A stretch of DNA of 64,000 nt from CAWANF01 sp963783355. GTDB taxonomy: Bacteria; Bacteroidota; Rhodothermia; Balneolales; DATFMH01. Every line of letters starts with the position of its first letter. Positions within the stretch are counted from its first letter, which is position 1. The stretch lies in the NCBI GenBank assembly GCA_963783355.1, contig CAWANF010000005.1, positions 124,001 to 188,000 on the forward strand, written 5' to 3'. The translations under genes were made by a program, and so were the position numbers. This document shows positions 49,418 through 60,170 of the stretch, in pieces. The notes below the pieces were generated by a model. That model was not told the origin of the DNA, did not search any database, and worked only from the letters and a program-made list of their open reading frames with translations.

Positions 49418-50230
49418 TCATTTAATTCCATATCTCAGACAATCGTCTACGATTTTCTGAAGTGTTCCAGCCTTGTTCGAAAATATCCAGTTGACACCCC
49501 GGTTTATCTCCCTGAACAGTGCGTTTTTTGAAGAAATAAAACCGGTACCCACCTCTTGATTCACTTTTTGGTGTTCTTCAATTAGACGATCCGTTACTAA
49601 TAAGTAATGTCCGGTGATTCCTCCGAACTTTCTTCGTAATACTATTCGGCTCAACCTTTTGGTATTCATTTCAGAAACTGTCAGTAAAGCCGGTGATGGA
49701 ATAAATGTAAGATGTTCGAAAACAGAAATATCCAGGGCCAGGAAATGGTAATCTTTACATGACGTAAGCGGCGAAAGTAAATCCGATAATATTTGATTCT
49801 GCTGAACCGGATCAGGGAAATATTCTCTCTTAATTTCGATCATCAAATGTATTCGGTGACCGAATTTATGGATTATTTCTTTTAATGTTGGTATTTGAGG
49901 AATATGCTGTTTTAGAAAAGCCAGGGTTACATTAGCAATCTTAATATCTTTATTAAACAACCTTTTTGCATCAGCATCATGGATAACAACCGGATGAAGA
50001 TCTGCGGTCCAGCGAATATCGAGTTCAATTCCCCAAACACCACTCCTTACAGAACGGGAAAAAGCGTGAATCGTATTTTCAATGATATCGAGATTATTAT
50101 GTTCTCCCCGATGAGAAATAAGCTTCACCTTTCGCAGTAATTCACGATCAGGCACAGGCTGTGGCAAGGCCTTAAATGTTAAGTCAACACCAGTCTGCAG
50201 GGAATTCAATGAAATAGAACGAATGGTCAT
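49418..50230 (-). CDS. Glycerophosphodiester phosphodiesterase
   Basis: 270 residues with the GDPD family motifs in order: ISHRGEHNN (His40, Arg41, Glu43), ENTIHAF (Glu51-Asn-Thr), ELDIRWTADLHPVVIHD (Glu69, Asp71, catalytic His84, Asp85) and MIEIKRE. The enzyme hydrolyses glycerophosphodiesters to glycerol-3-phosphate and an alcohol, using a divalent cation in a TIM-barrel. There is no signal peptide, so it acts in the cytoplasm. Length is standard. It lies 109 bases after the two-component block and seems to be its own transcript. A short TAGTGAG-like tandem run (49305-49335) sits downstream. Confidence 0.93.
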   Translation of the reverse strand: MTIRSISLNSLQTGVDLTFKALPQPVPDRELLRKVKLISHRGEHNNLDIIENTIHAFSRSVRSGVWGIELDIRWTADLHPVVIHDADAKRLFNKDIKIANVTLAFLKQHIPQIPTLKEIIHKFGHRIHLMIEIKREYFPDPVQQNQILSDLLSPLTSCKDYHFLALDISVFEHLTFIPSPALLTVSEMNTKRLSRIVLRRKFGGITGHYLLVTDRLIEEHQKVNQEVGTGFISSKNALFREINRGVNWIFSNKAGTLQKIVDDCLRYGIK

Positions 50231-50339
50231 AAGTCAGATGCTAAAGAGATATTTCGTTTAACTCTCTAAAACAATCTAACGTTGCTGAATAGTTTGTTAT
50301 TTCCCCTGAGTACAAGTAAACCAACTCCTGCTATATTGC

Positions 50340-50717
50340 TCAGGCACCATTAATTACTTTATCGATTGAATTTTTCAGATCGTCCAATGTAATTGGCTTT
50401 ATTAAATAATCGGTATAATTGGTTTCTGCGGCTCTTTCGGCGTGTTTTTGATCGGAATTACCGGTTATATATATGACCGGAACATCGGAAAACTCGCGAA
50501 TATGTTTCATGGCTTCGATACCGTCCATTTCGCCATTCAGAAAAATATCCATCAATATTAAATCGGGATTTGAATCTTTTGCAACCTTTACAGCCGTCTC
50601 TCCATCTTCACAAGTTTCAATTGTTGTATAACCTAATTTCTGAATATAATTTTCATAGACAAGTGATAATAGCATGTTATCCTCAACTACTAATATTCCC
50701 ATCCCATTTTCTGTCAT
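50340..50717 (-). CDS. Stand-alone response regulator receiver domain
   Basis: 125 residues, only a CheY-like domain. Acidic pocket Glu12-Asp13, phospho-acceptor Asp57 (LILMDIF), Thr85 (ITGNS) and Lys107 (LIKPIT) are all present. The DGEMDGIEAM loop is of the type seen in receivers paired with PAS-rich kinases. No output domain follows, so it signals by protein contact. It starts 27 bases after the stop of the sensor kinase at 50745-53501 and is probably co-transcribed with it. Confidence 0.92.
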   Translation of the reverse strand: MTENGMGILVVEDNMLLSLVYENYIQKLGYTTIETCEDGETAVKVAKDSNPDLILMDIFLNGEMDGIEAMKHIREFSDVPVIYITGNSDQKHAERAAETNYTDYLIKPITLDDLKNSIDKVINGA

Positions 50718-50744
50718 GCAAATGCTCCCTATTGCCAGAGTTAT

Positions 50745-53501
50745 TTATTTTTCCGAATCAAACTGCAGTTTGAACAACGTTCCGTTTTCTTTAAAAAATC
50801 CTGGTTCTCCTCCTAACTGACGAGATAACGTCTGAATTAATTTCATACCCAAAGATCGGGGTTTTTGAAAATTAAAGTCACCAGGAAGTCCAGAACCATC
50901 ATCTTTAACACTCAGGTTAATATTATTCTGCTCCTTATGCAATTCAACTTTTACATTTCCTCTTGAATATCCATGGAATGCATGTTTATAAACATTTACA
51001 ATCAATTCATTTAAAATCAATGCACATGGAATTGCCTGATTAATATTAAGAAAAACTCTATCAGTTACTATGTCAAACGAAATTTCACAACTCGTTTTAT
51101 TATACGTATGCTGAATTGTTTTTATGAGATCACGAACGTAATCATCAAAAGCGATATTTGATAAGGTATCTGAATGATAGAGTTTCTCATGAATTAATGC
51201 TATCGACTGAATCCTTGTCTGGCTTTCCTGTAATATGTCTTTGACATTCTGATCCCTTGAACTTCCCAATTGTAGTTCCAGAAGGCCTGAAATAACCGCC
51301 AGATTATTCTTTACCCGGTGATGAATTTCGGCCAGAAGTGTTTCTTTTTCCTTTAAAGCATCCCGAACTTTCTTTTCATTTTCATAGCGCTCCCTGATAT
51401 CAATATAAATGCCAAAAATTGCTATCGGTTTATTTTCAATGGTTACCGAAACACCCTCAAGCAGTACCGGTATCAAAGTACCATCTTTGTGTTTACGTAC
51501 TGTTTCAATCTGAAAAGTGTCCCCCGATTGAGTTACCTGCGATAACACAGGGCCTTCCAGCTGATAATCATCCGGAAGAATTAACGAATCAATGTCATTT
51601 CCTTTTAATTCTGAATCTGAATACCCAAAGATATTCCGGAATCCCTCATTCGTCATTTGAATTTTATTTTCCAGATCAACAATGGCAATACCGGCAGGTA
51701 TGTTGTTAAACAGCTGTATAAATAACTCGGTATTCCTGATGATTTCAGCCTGGGCTTTTTTCTGTTCTGTAATATCTCTGAAAATGGCCTGCAAATAGGT
51801 TTCCCCAGCCAAAGCGATACGATTCAGACTGATATATGTGTCAATCAATAAACCATCTCCATTCACATTTTTCCAGTCAAAATGCTGAGGTTCACCGGCC
51901 AGTGCTTTTTTAATAAATCTCCATGCTTTTTCGGAGGACAGCCGATGATTGCCTTGATATTTACAAGATAAATCAAGAAACGATTTTTCTACCAGCTGTT
52001 CCCTTGAGCAAGAGAATATTTTTGCAAGACTTTCATTACACTCGAGTATTTGATCTTCATTCATGATGGCAATACCATCCATGGCTGAATCAAACAGGGC
52101 TTTATATTTTGCCTCGTTCTCAATCAGACTTTGATGTTCCCTTCTACGTTCGATGGCAATTCCAGCCAGATTTGCAGCAATTTCTATCAACTTTTCATTG
52201 TAATCATGGATCTGATTTTGCTTGTCGAAATACAACGTAACGGTTCCCAAAACTTCTTTTTTGCTGGAAAAAATAGGTACTGCCCAACTGGCTTGCAGTT
52301 CAGTATCTTGAATTTTACCTACATAATTATGCCATAGAGGATTATTACGAACATCATTTACCAGTACTTTTTCTTTAAGAAAGGCGGCCGTTCCACTTGA
52401 TGCGGCATTGGGAGCTATTTCAAGACCTTCTTCACCAACTTTATATTTTTCTGATAAATTAGGAGCTGCTCCCAGGAACAACCGGTCGCCGTTCGATAGT
52501 TTTTTTACTAACAATATAGCACACTTGAAGTCATCACTTAAACGCTCAACAAAATGGGCAATATTTGTCAATATTTCGTTCAAAGGAATTCTCCCAATGA
52601 TCATTTCAAGAATCTTTAATTGCCCCTCAATCAACATCTCATTGAACTTCTGCCCGGTTATATCACTGAAGATAACAGCAAATCTCTGGCTATCACCATT
52701 ATCATTCCAATACGGAGTGATATCCATTTTCACCCATATTTTACGGCCAGATTTATCGTAATTGATAATCTCGACACCGGAAACATTCCGGCCGGCATTC
52801 AGTTCTTCACCTATCCACTTTATCAACTCACGATCGGTTTCCTTCCCCCAAAAAATATCCGTTTTTTTTCCGATCAGGTCTGAATCTTCATAACCCCACT
52901 TACGTTTGAAAGTATCATTCGCATATATAATTCCGGACCCGTTGCCGGTCATTGGATTGCTTTTCGTTATTAAAACAAATTCATTGATATCTGAAATCGC
53001 TTCCAGCAAAAGACTAAACTCGCTACCATATGAATTTTTACTTTCTAAAGGTAATTCTTCCGGTAAATTTATATCCGCAGAGCTCAGGTTTTTCAGAATG
53101 GAATTAGAATTTTTGGCTTCTGCAATTTTGATGGAAGAACCGATTATGTAATTTGGCTGACCCGTCTTGTTTTTAACCAATTCAAGCTCGTCTTTTAACC
53201 ATATAAAACGGCCATCTTTTCTTCTAAAGCGATATTGATGGGAAAAAGATCCCTCCTCATATATTTTAGTCTTAAAAACATCAAAGACACTATTCCGATC
53301 TTCTTCGTGAATCCGGCTGCTCCAAAGTGACCGGTTTTGGAAATAATCTTCAACAGAATATCCGGTCAGTTCCCGAACATTCTTACTCACAAATGTGATA
53401 GGAAATTCCGGATCTGCTTTACATTGATATAAAACGACCGGATTGGACGAAGATAACTTTCCTATATCCTTTTCGCTATTTTTTACATCCATATACCCCA
53501 T
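50745..53501 (-). CDS. Multi-PAS/GAF sensor kinase with HisKA_2 domain
   Basis: 918 residues, no membrane segment, so cytoplasmic. Order: PAS/PAC (about 20-135; YRFRRKDGRFIWLKDE), PAS (165-290), GAF (300-455), PAS (465-580), PAS (595-705), then HisKA_2 with AEIHHRVKNNLAVIS (candidate phospho-His 727) and a HATPase (N-box ILNELIVNVYKHAF, G-box DDGSGLP). This is the LytS/HWE-like group that often signals to stand-alone receivers. The receiver gene lies 27 bases downstream. The paralogous kinase at 53945-57004 shares the C-terminal half. Ligands of the PAS/GAF domains are not known. Confidence 0.92.
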   Translation of the reverse strand: MGYMDVKNSEKDIGKLSSSNPVVLYQCKADPEFPITFVSKNVRELTGYSVEDYFQNRSLWSSRIHEEDRNSVFDVFKTKIYEEGSFSHQYRFRRKDGRFIWLKDELELVKNKTGQPNYIIGSSIKIAEAKNSNSILKNLSSADINLPEELPLESKNSYGSEFSLLLEAISDINEFVLITKSNPMTGNGSGIIYANDTFKRKWGYEDSDLIGKKTDIFWGKETDRELIKWIGEELNAGRNVSGVEIINYDKSGRKIWVKMDITPYWNDNGDSQRFAVIFSDITGQKFNEMLIEGQLKILEMIIGRIPLNEILTNIAHFVERLSDDFKCAILLVKKLSNGDRLFLGAAPNLSEKYKVGEEGLEIAPNAASSGTAAFLKEKVLVNDVRNNPLWHNYVGKIQDTELQASWAVPIFSSKKEVLGTVTLYFDKQNQIHDYNEKLIEIAANLAGIAIERRREHQSLIENEAKYKALFDSAMDGIAIMNEDQILECNESLAKIFSCSREQLVEKSFLDLSCKYQGNHRLSSEKAWRFIKKALAGEPQHFDWKNVNGDGLLIDTYISLNRIALAGETYLQAIFRDITEQKKAQAEIIRNTELFIQLFNNIPAGIAIVDLENKIQMTNEGFRNIFGYSDSELKGNDIDSLILPDDYQLEGPVLSQVTQSGDTFQIETVRKHKDGTLIPVLLEGVSVTIENKPIAIFGIYIDIRERYENEKKVRDALKEKETLLAEIHHRVKNNLAVISGLLELQLGSSRDQNVKDILQESQTRIQSIALIHEKLYHSDTLSNIAFDDYVRDLIKTIQHTYNKTSCEISFDIVTDRVFLNINQAIPCALILNELIVNVYKHAFHGYSRGNVKVELHKEQNNINLSVKDDGSGLPGDFNFQKPRSLGMKLIQTLSRQLGGEPGFFKENGTLFKLQFDSEK

Positions 53502-53944
53502 GGCTGACCTAAAATTCTTAACGATAAAGCGATTTATCAGACCTAAGCGTTTTTACACCTTTTTTGTATTCATGTTCACCATTTCAGATCTCCCCAAAAG
53601 CCTCAAACAGGAAACGGAACCAAGTAAAGGATTATTTGCGCAATTTTACAAATCGAATTCTAATTTTAAAATAATTTAATAAATTTTCCAAATATTCAAG
53701 ACTAACATCTCTTAAATATTTTTTATCTGATCTGCCTGGAAATTCACTCCTTTTGCTTCGGCCCCAACCATAATAACAAATGCACCGAGAATTAAAACAG
53801 CATTGCGCTGATTACGTCTCAGTTCCAACTCTTTGGTAACAGCCATAGGTTATTCTCGTATTTAAATTCGACAACATTTAGATAATAGTATAAATCTTTA
53901 AAAAGCAAAATATTCAGGAAATGCCGAGTGATTTCATATAAACA
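53502..53944. other. Gap between the two sensor kinases
   Basis: 443 bases. One 44-residue minus-strand frame is described separately; the rest is AT-rich. It must hold the promoter of the kinase-receiver operon that ends at 50340. Confidence 0.5.
53712..53846 (-). CDS. Possible 44-residue membrane peptide
   Basis: MAVTKELELRRNQRNAVLIL... : a charged N-terminus, then one hydrophobic segment (NAVLILGAFVIMVGAEA) and a polar tail. The upstream GAG-containing site is weak. It lies alone between the two kinases. Too short to judge by itself; the amphipathic layout makes it a candidate small protein. Confidence 0.3.
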   Translation of the reverse strand: MAVTKELELRRNQRNAVLILGAFVIMVGAEAKGVNFQADQIKNI

Positions 53945-56900
53945 TCAAAAGAGACGGACCGGCTCCGGTGTTTGTTTTAATTCAAATTGAACCCTGAAAG
54001 TAGTTCCTTCGCCGGGAATATTCACATTATCCAATGCTGCGGATAACTGCCTTGCCAGTGTTTTGATCAATTTCAATCCAAGCGTGTTGGATTTCATCTC
54101 GTTATAATTTTTAGGCAATCCAACCCCGTTGTCACTCACTTCAATACAAACCTGGTTATTGATCAATTCAGAACGAATGTTGATCTCACCCGTTGATTTA
54201 CCGTCAAAAGCATGCTCATAAGCGTTGATCACCATTTCGTTAATCAACAAAGCCGAGGGAATGGCCTGGTTAACATTCAAAATGATATCGTCCGATTTAA
54301 CACCGACCCTGATATCCACATCAGTATTGCCATATACATCTTTTAGATAGCGCAAGAGTTTTTCAATGAATTCGGAAAAATGGATAGTCGATAAAGTATC
54401 GGATTGGTATAACAATTCATGAATTAAAGCGATTGACTGAATTCTCGACTGACTTAATGATAATATTCTTTTGACCTCATCATTCATCACTGTATTCATC
54501 TGTAAATAAAGCAATCCCGAAATCATTGCCAGGTTATTTTTAACCCGGTGATGTACTTCCGCTAATAAAACTTCCTTTTCTTTCAGCGACTCTTCCAGAC
54601 GCAGATGATACTTTCGTTTCTCAGTAATATCTCTTTTAATGGCAATAAAGTTGGTTATTTCACCCGCTGTATTTTTCACCGGTGTAATAGACATTTCTTC
54701 CACATAAAGAATACCGTCTTTTCTCCGGTTTATTATTTGCCCGTTCCAGGTTTTACCGGATAATATGGTTTCCCATAACTTGTCAAAAAAACTTTGATCC
54801 TGTACTCCCGAATTCAATATCCTGGGATTTTTCCCTATTGCTTCTTCTCTGCTATAACCGGTTAGATTTGTAAATGCATGATTGACCCAAACTATGTCTC
54901 CCGTCATACCGGTAATAACTATCCCGTTATCTGCTGATTCAACAGCTGTAGTAAGAAGCTGTAACCGTTGTTTATCTTGAAATTGTTCAGTTATATCCTG
55001 TGTAGTACCATATAATTTCACAACTTTTCCATCATCATTCAAATCGGCCATTCCAATACTATGAACCATTAACTCCTGTCCATGTTTGGTAATTAACCGA
55101 TGTACAATATCAACGTTATTATTATTCCTTACTAAATCATCAACGGCATTTTCAAAACAATTACGATCATCCGGATGAATAAAACTAGCGAATAAATCTC
55201 TACTAGGGACAACAACGTCATCATCTAACCCTAAAATATTCATAATCTCATCTGACCAGAATAAACGGTTACTCGTTTTATCTATTTCCCAACTACCAAT
55301 TTTGGCCATTCTTTGGGCATTGTCCAGGCTGTATTTATTTCTTAATAAATCGTTTACTATTTTTTCTTTTTCTGATATATCCCGGATATAAGCAATAATT
55401 TGCTTTTCCCCCTCAATCTGAACCATTTTGGTACTGACTTCTACAGCGAATGTTGTTCCATCCTTTCTTTTTTTCAGAGTCTTAATGAAAGAATCACCTG
55501 TCAACAGATCTTCAGAATAATTTTTCGCCAATTTTTGCGCTTTTTCTTCAGGCATCAGATCGTACATCGACAATTTTCTAAATTCATCCAGAGAATAACC
55601 AAACAATCGACAAGCCGATTTATTCACATCATTTATTTTCCAGTCGAGGCCCATTTGTATAATGGCATCAAAGGATAAATCAAATAGTGACCGATACTTC
55701 TTCTCATTATTAGCCAGTTTCTCTTCAATTTGTTTACGAGCTGTAATATCCCTGTGAATCCCAACCCAGTGAGTACAATTTCCATCCTTATTGATGATAG
55801 GATTTGCTTTAACCTCCACCCAATAAGGTTCCCCGTTTTTATTATAATTAATCAATTCAAAATGAAACGGCCGTAACTGTTTTAACCGTTTTGCAGCATT
55901 TCTCAGAACATCAGGATCCGTCTTAGGTCCATGAAGGAGATTAAAATAATTGCCAATTAATTCATCTTTATTGAACCCGGTCATCTTTTCGTATGCTTCA
56001 TTGACAAATAATATTTCGGGCCCGTTTTTATCGACAATATTCGCACTATTTATCACAACACCATCGGTAACATGCAAAATAGCGGACTTGAGTAATTCGA
56101 GTTCTTTATGTTCTGCCAGTGAAGCAGATTCTACTTTTTTCCTTCTATTAATTTCCTTGACTAGTAAAGCGTTTTTGTTTTGCAGTTCCTCAGTTCGTTC
56201 CTGAATCTTTTGTTCTAATGTTTTATTTATTTTTTTTAAATATGAATCTGTTTTGTCCCCTATGGATATTTCGGTAATCGTGCCAAAGATATCAATCATA
56301 TTTTTTTGATTGGTAGACACGAATGAACAAACTTCAGCCGGTTTTAAATCTCCTTGTTTCGTTAAAAACCGAATTTTTTGTGATTCGTGCTCCTTGTCTA
56401 TATCCCCGGTAATGTTTTCCAGTTTTTCTTTGTTGTTGGGATAAATATAATCCTGAATTTTCCTGCCTAACGACGTTTCAACCCTGAATCCTGTAACCTT
56501 TTCCCATGCATTATTGAGGTAAACGATGTTTCCCTCATTATCGGTTTGAAAAAAAACACGATCAGCATTATTTAGCGCCGACTGGAAGCTTTTCAGGCCT
56601 GAATATACTGTTCCTTCAGGTTTTGAAATTTCTGATGAGATAACGTTGATTTGCCTGTTCCAAGAGGGTTCTTCCTGACCCAGTTGTATGTAATTACGCA
56701 ACCAAATATAATGTCCGTTTTTATGACGAAAACGAAATTCCAGTTCACATTTTTTTTCTGCAACCACTTTTTCTGTATAACAGCGAACAACAGCATCATA
56801 ATCATCCGGGTGGATTCTGCTGTGCCATAGCAGGTTATCTTTTTCAAAATCATATTTTTTGAAACCGTAGATTTGCTCAGCATTCTCACTGATGCTTAAC

Positions 56901-57004
56901 AGAGGAAAATTTTCACTTGCTTCGAACGTCATTATTGAAGCTATGTTTGACTGAAATATATTTCTAAGAAATGCATTCCCCTCCGATTCATCAAAATTAC
57001 CCAT
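53945..57004 (-). CDS. Multi-PAS sensor kinase with HisKA_2 domain (paralogue)
   Basis: 1019 residues, cytoplasmic. Domains in order: PAS_3-like (about 20-130, FRHKNGHYIWLRNYI), PAS (145-255), a coiled coil (256-310, TLEQKIQERTEELQNKN), PAS (310-425), PAS (430-545), PAS (560-670), PAS (680-800), then HisKA_2 with AEVHHRVKNNLAMIS (candidate His818) and HATPase (INEMVINAYEHAF, DNGVGLP). Six PAS domains suggest many-input sensing. The C-terminal kinase half is clearly paralogous to the 918-residue kinase, so this pair probably arose by duplication. It has no receiver of its own and may share the one at 50340. Confidence 0.92.
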   Translation of the reverse strand: MGNFDESEGNAFLRNIFQSNIASIMTFEASENFPLLSISENAEQIYGFKKYDFEKDNLLWHSRIHPDDYDAVVRCYTEKVVAEKKCELEFRFRHKNGHYIWLRNYIQLGQEEPSWNRQINVISSEISKPEGTVYSGLKSFQSALNNADRVFFQTDNEGNIVYLNNAWEKVTGFRVETSLGRKIQDYIYPNNKEKLENITGDIDKEHESQKIRFLTKQGDLKPAEVCSFVSTNQKNMIDIFGTITEISIGDKTDSYLKKINKTLEQKIQERTEELQNKNALLVKEINRRKKVESASLAEHKELELLKSAILHVTDGVVINSANIVDKNGPEILFVNEAYEKMTGFNKDELIGNYFNLLHGPKTDPDVLRNAAKRLKQLRPFHFELINYNKNGEPYWVEVKANPIINKDGNCTHWVGIHRDITARKQIEEKLANNEKKYRSLFDLSFDAIIQMGLDWKINDVNKSACRLFGYSLDEFRKLSMYDLMPEEKAQKLAKNYSEDLLTGDSFIKTLKKRKDGTTFAVEVSTKMVQIEGEKQIIAYIRDISEKEKIVNDLLRNKYSLDNAQRMAKIGSWEIDKTSNRLFWSDEIMNILGLDDDVVVPSRDLFASFIHPDDRNCFENAVDDLVRNNNNVDIVHRLITKHGQELMVHSIGMADLNDDGKVVKLYGTTQDITEQFQDKQRLQLLTTAVESADNGIVITGMTGDIVWVNHAFTNLTGYSREEAIGKNPRILNSGVQDQSFFDKLWETILSGKTWNGQIINRRKDGILYVEEMSITPVKNTAGEITNFIAIKRDITEKRKYHLRLEESLKEKEVLLAEVHHRVKNNLAMISGLLYLQMNTVMNDEVKRILSLSQSRIQSIALIHELLYQSDTLSTIHFSEFIEKLLRYLKDVYGNTDVDIRVGVKSDDIILNVNQAIPSALLINEMVINAYEHAFDGKSTGEINIRSELINNQVCIEVSDNGVGLPKNYNEMKSNTLGLKLIKTLARQLSAALDNVNIPGEGTTFRVQFELKQTPEPVRLF

Positions 57005-57132
57005 TTCTATAAACCTAACTTATTAAAATCCTATTGGAAAAAATATCTTTTGGAACAAGGACAACACCGAAACATGGATGTTTACAATAAACAAAATATA
57101 TTAAGACAATAAACTCTTAAATAAAAATTTAA

Positions 57133-57169
57133 TAAAAAAAAGCCACAGTGAAAAATATCCTGTGGCTTC
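57133..57169 (-). terminator. Terminator after the YncE/phosphoesterase gene
   Basis: On the minus strand a 9-bp stem (AAGCCACAG/CTGTGGCTT) is followed by a T-run of eight. It lies 38 bases after the stop codon. Confidence 0.88.
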
Positions 57170-57206
57170 GCAATAAATACTAATTAGTTAAAATCATTTG
57201 TTAGTA

Positions 57207-59667
57207 TTAATCATCATCGTCGGTCTGTGGTTTCTCAACCAATTTAACAAAGGCGCTATGACGAGGGGCCGGCATCACACTGTTTTCACCCTTAACAGCT
57301 TTCCAGATTACTTCGTTAAACGGACCATCCGGTGCTTCATCGGCATGAGAAAAATCGAATTTGGCCGACATAATAGCCGCTGCATCTTTACGGGTATTCA
57401 ACTCATAGAGATTGGCTTCATTAGGCAATGCCTGGTAGGGCTTGAAATCCGGTTTACTGGTGAATGCCCTCCACATCGGGGTTGCAGCTGCATCGTATTG
57501 GCTCATTGGCGGAAGGCCCAAAATTAATTCCATCGTGCGCAGCATAGATGATGTTGAATACATAGTATGATCAACATAATGACGTCTCACATACGGACTG
57601 ATAACCAGTGCTATTGACCGATGCGCATCCACATGATCAGGACCGTTCTGGGCGTCATCTTCCAAAATAAAGACTGCTGAACTTTTCCAGATTTTACTAT
57701 GGCTCAAATGGTCAATCAACCGTCCCAGTGCCAGATCATTATCAGCGGCATAAGCATCGGGGGTCCTTTTACCCAGCCTGGCACCATATGTATGATCATT
57801 CGGCAGGCGGATGGTTTGAAACTGGGGAACGGCATTAGCAACAACCAGGGAATCGAAATCATGTTCCCATATTTTTTCCCGTTTGATATCCATAAAATCG
57901 AGATCAAAACCGGGATAAGCCTGATCGACATGTCCTTTTAAATCTTTGAGACCGGTGGAACCATGAAAAACAAATTCTCCGTATGTGCGATAAGAAACGC
58001 CGGCACGGGCGCAATAATCCCAGATAAATCCGTCTTTGGGAAATGCCACTTTTCGGCTGCCTTCGTAATCATAAGTTCCTCCGCGTCCGCTGTAATAGGT
58101 CGGCCAGGTCTTTTCAACATAATCAGTGGCATAAGCTGCCGTCGACCAGTTATGTCCGTCGGCACTCACTTCGGCATCATCATAAAAATTATCAAAAAGC
58201 ACATAATCTTTGGCAAGAGCATGCTCATTGGGAGTCACATGCCTGCCGAAAAGACAAAGGGCTGAATCCCCGTTCCCTTCTTTTATATCTCCGAAAACCT
58301 GGTCATATGTCCTGTTTTCTTTGATGATATAAAAGACATGTTTAATGGGTGATTTCTGTCCGATTTTTTGAGGAATCGGATTTCCCGGTTCCCCTGAAGC
58401 AACAGCCTCTTTTTCTTTTGTAAATGGCGTATTTTTATATACCGCACGTGAATAAACCGACATTTCAGCTTTGTCAGGCTCTGGTATTATCGAAAGCGTC
58501 CCCCTGAATAACCCGGCGATATACTGGCTGGTTTTATCCCCACCTTTATACGGATTCGGACCTTTCGGATTCGCCATGGAACGTCCGCCTTTACCATTGG
58601 CAACAAATATTTTATTATCAAAAACCCTGACAGCCGTCGGATACCATCCAACAGGAATAAATCCTAATGAATGACTGTTTCCCGGGCTTGAAACATCAAA
58701 TACAGCCAGGCAATTATTATCGGCATTGGCTATGTATAATTTGGTGTCGTTATCAGCCAGGGCAACCCCGGTTGTCGTACTTCCGGTTGGCGAATTTGGA
58801 TATAAGGCAGTATTTATATTTTCAAGGACTTTATTACTCCTGGTATCGATGACGGACACCGAATTTGAATTTGCATTACAAACGAACAGCGTTTTCCCAT
58901 TAGCGGTTATTGCCATATCATTAGGATGACTTTCCACATCAATATTGCCGGTGATCGTCATCGTCTTCGTATTAAAAACCGCCACTTTTTGATCTCCCCA
59001 AAGAGAGATATAAAGTTTGGAACCATCCGGTGACAAAATACAGGTGTAAGCTTCACTTGGCAGCGGAATTCTTTTCACTACATTCCGATTTGCAATATTG
59101 CATACATAAAGGGCACTATCATCTTTGGTGACAGCATACAGGAATTTATTTTGCAGCATCGACCGTCAGTCCGGCTACCGACACTTTTCCTTTCGGCCAG
59201 GGTTTACCCAGTTTAATTTCTCCGTCACGATGCAGTTTATCATCCTGGACGCGGTAAATAATGACATCGTTATCGTTACCCCCGGATGCGTACAGATAAT
59301 TTCCATCCTTACTGAATTTCAGTCCGACCCAGGAGCGATGAACCACCGCGCTGTCAAGCATCTTATTGTTACGGGCATCAATCAGGTTGATCGTCTGGGT
59401 AGAATAGCCATTATTCGTAGCCGCAATCAAACCTTTTTCTTTTGAGATGGCTAGATTTAATGGCAGATCTCCCAATGGAATGGATGTCCCTGCCGAGGAG
59501 AGTGACCATCCGTTTGGCAGCAATATTCTTTTTTTAGCTAATGATTGTGCAAGTTTTTGAGCGGCGACCTGATCCGCTTTCACGCTTTTATTTGAAAGAC
59601 ATCCCTGTAAAAATAATGGAATGATGATCAGAGTACTGTATAGTAATCTTTTGACTCCGGGTAGCAT
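57207..59667 (-). pseudogene. YncE-like propeller/phosphoesterase lipoprotein, frameshifted
   Basis: Two frames together encode one known architecture. The upstream frame (start 59667, or 59730) gives a lipobox LFLQGC and the first blades of a seven-bladed YncE propeller up to VAGLTVDAAK at 59146. The second frame (59159-57207) continues the propeller (FLYAVTKDDSALYVCN, GSKLYISLWGDQKVAVF) and then a phosphoesterase domain of the acid-phosphatase/phospholipase C type (YIIKENRTYDQVFGD; EDDAQNGPDHVDAHRS). Adding one A to an A4 run at about 59145-59148 joins them. The full protein would be a lipid-anchored secreted phosphoesterase. Broken by a real mutation or by a homopolymer error. Confidence 0.82.
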
Positions 59668-59783
59668 ATCTAAACGATTAATTGATAAATATTTTGTACG
59701 AATATAGGGTTTTAAAAACAAACAGGTCATGATCTTTACGTAAAAAATTCAGCAATTGAATATTTTTTCCTCTTCTCGTCTCC

Positions 59784-59935
59784 CTCGTTCCCAAAGTCTC
59801 TTTGGGAACGCACATTGGGAAGCTCTGCTTCCACAACAAATTTAAAGCAAAATGCTATAACCAGGTTGTTACGGATATGATTTCGAATCGGCCAAATAAA
59901 GCGATGAAACAGCGTTTCGAAACTAATGTTACCAG
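59784..59935 (+). repeat. CTCGTTCCC repeat element, copy 1 (decayed right end)
   Basis: Starts CTCGTTCCCAAAG and contains the internal small palindromes TTCCCAAAG...CTTTGGGAA and GAAGC-TCT-GCTTC; the GAAACAGCGTTTC motif is in place but the closing GTTGGGAACGAG is lost. It occupies part of the 638-base gap between 59667 and 60306; the rest of that gap is AT-rich and includes the duplicated promoter region from 60171. Confidence 0.75.
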
Positions 59936-60170
59936 TGACATAAAAAGGAATAATTTTTTGAATCACTGTCCAGATGGAATTGAATTAAACAGGACCGAAG
60001 CTTGTTTTACCAAAAAAAACACATTTGTTGAAAACGATTAATCCAATTTATTTTTGGGAAATGAAATGATGTGAAAATTCTGCATATTTAAACAAATATT
60101 GAAACAAAAACGTACCGACACTTTATATTTTTGCGTTTGTAGTCTGGATAGGCCGTTTTTCTATAAAATC

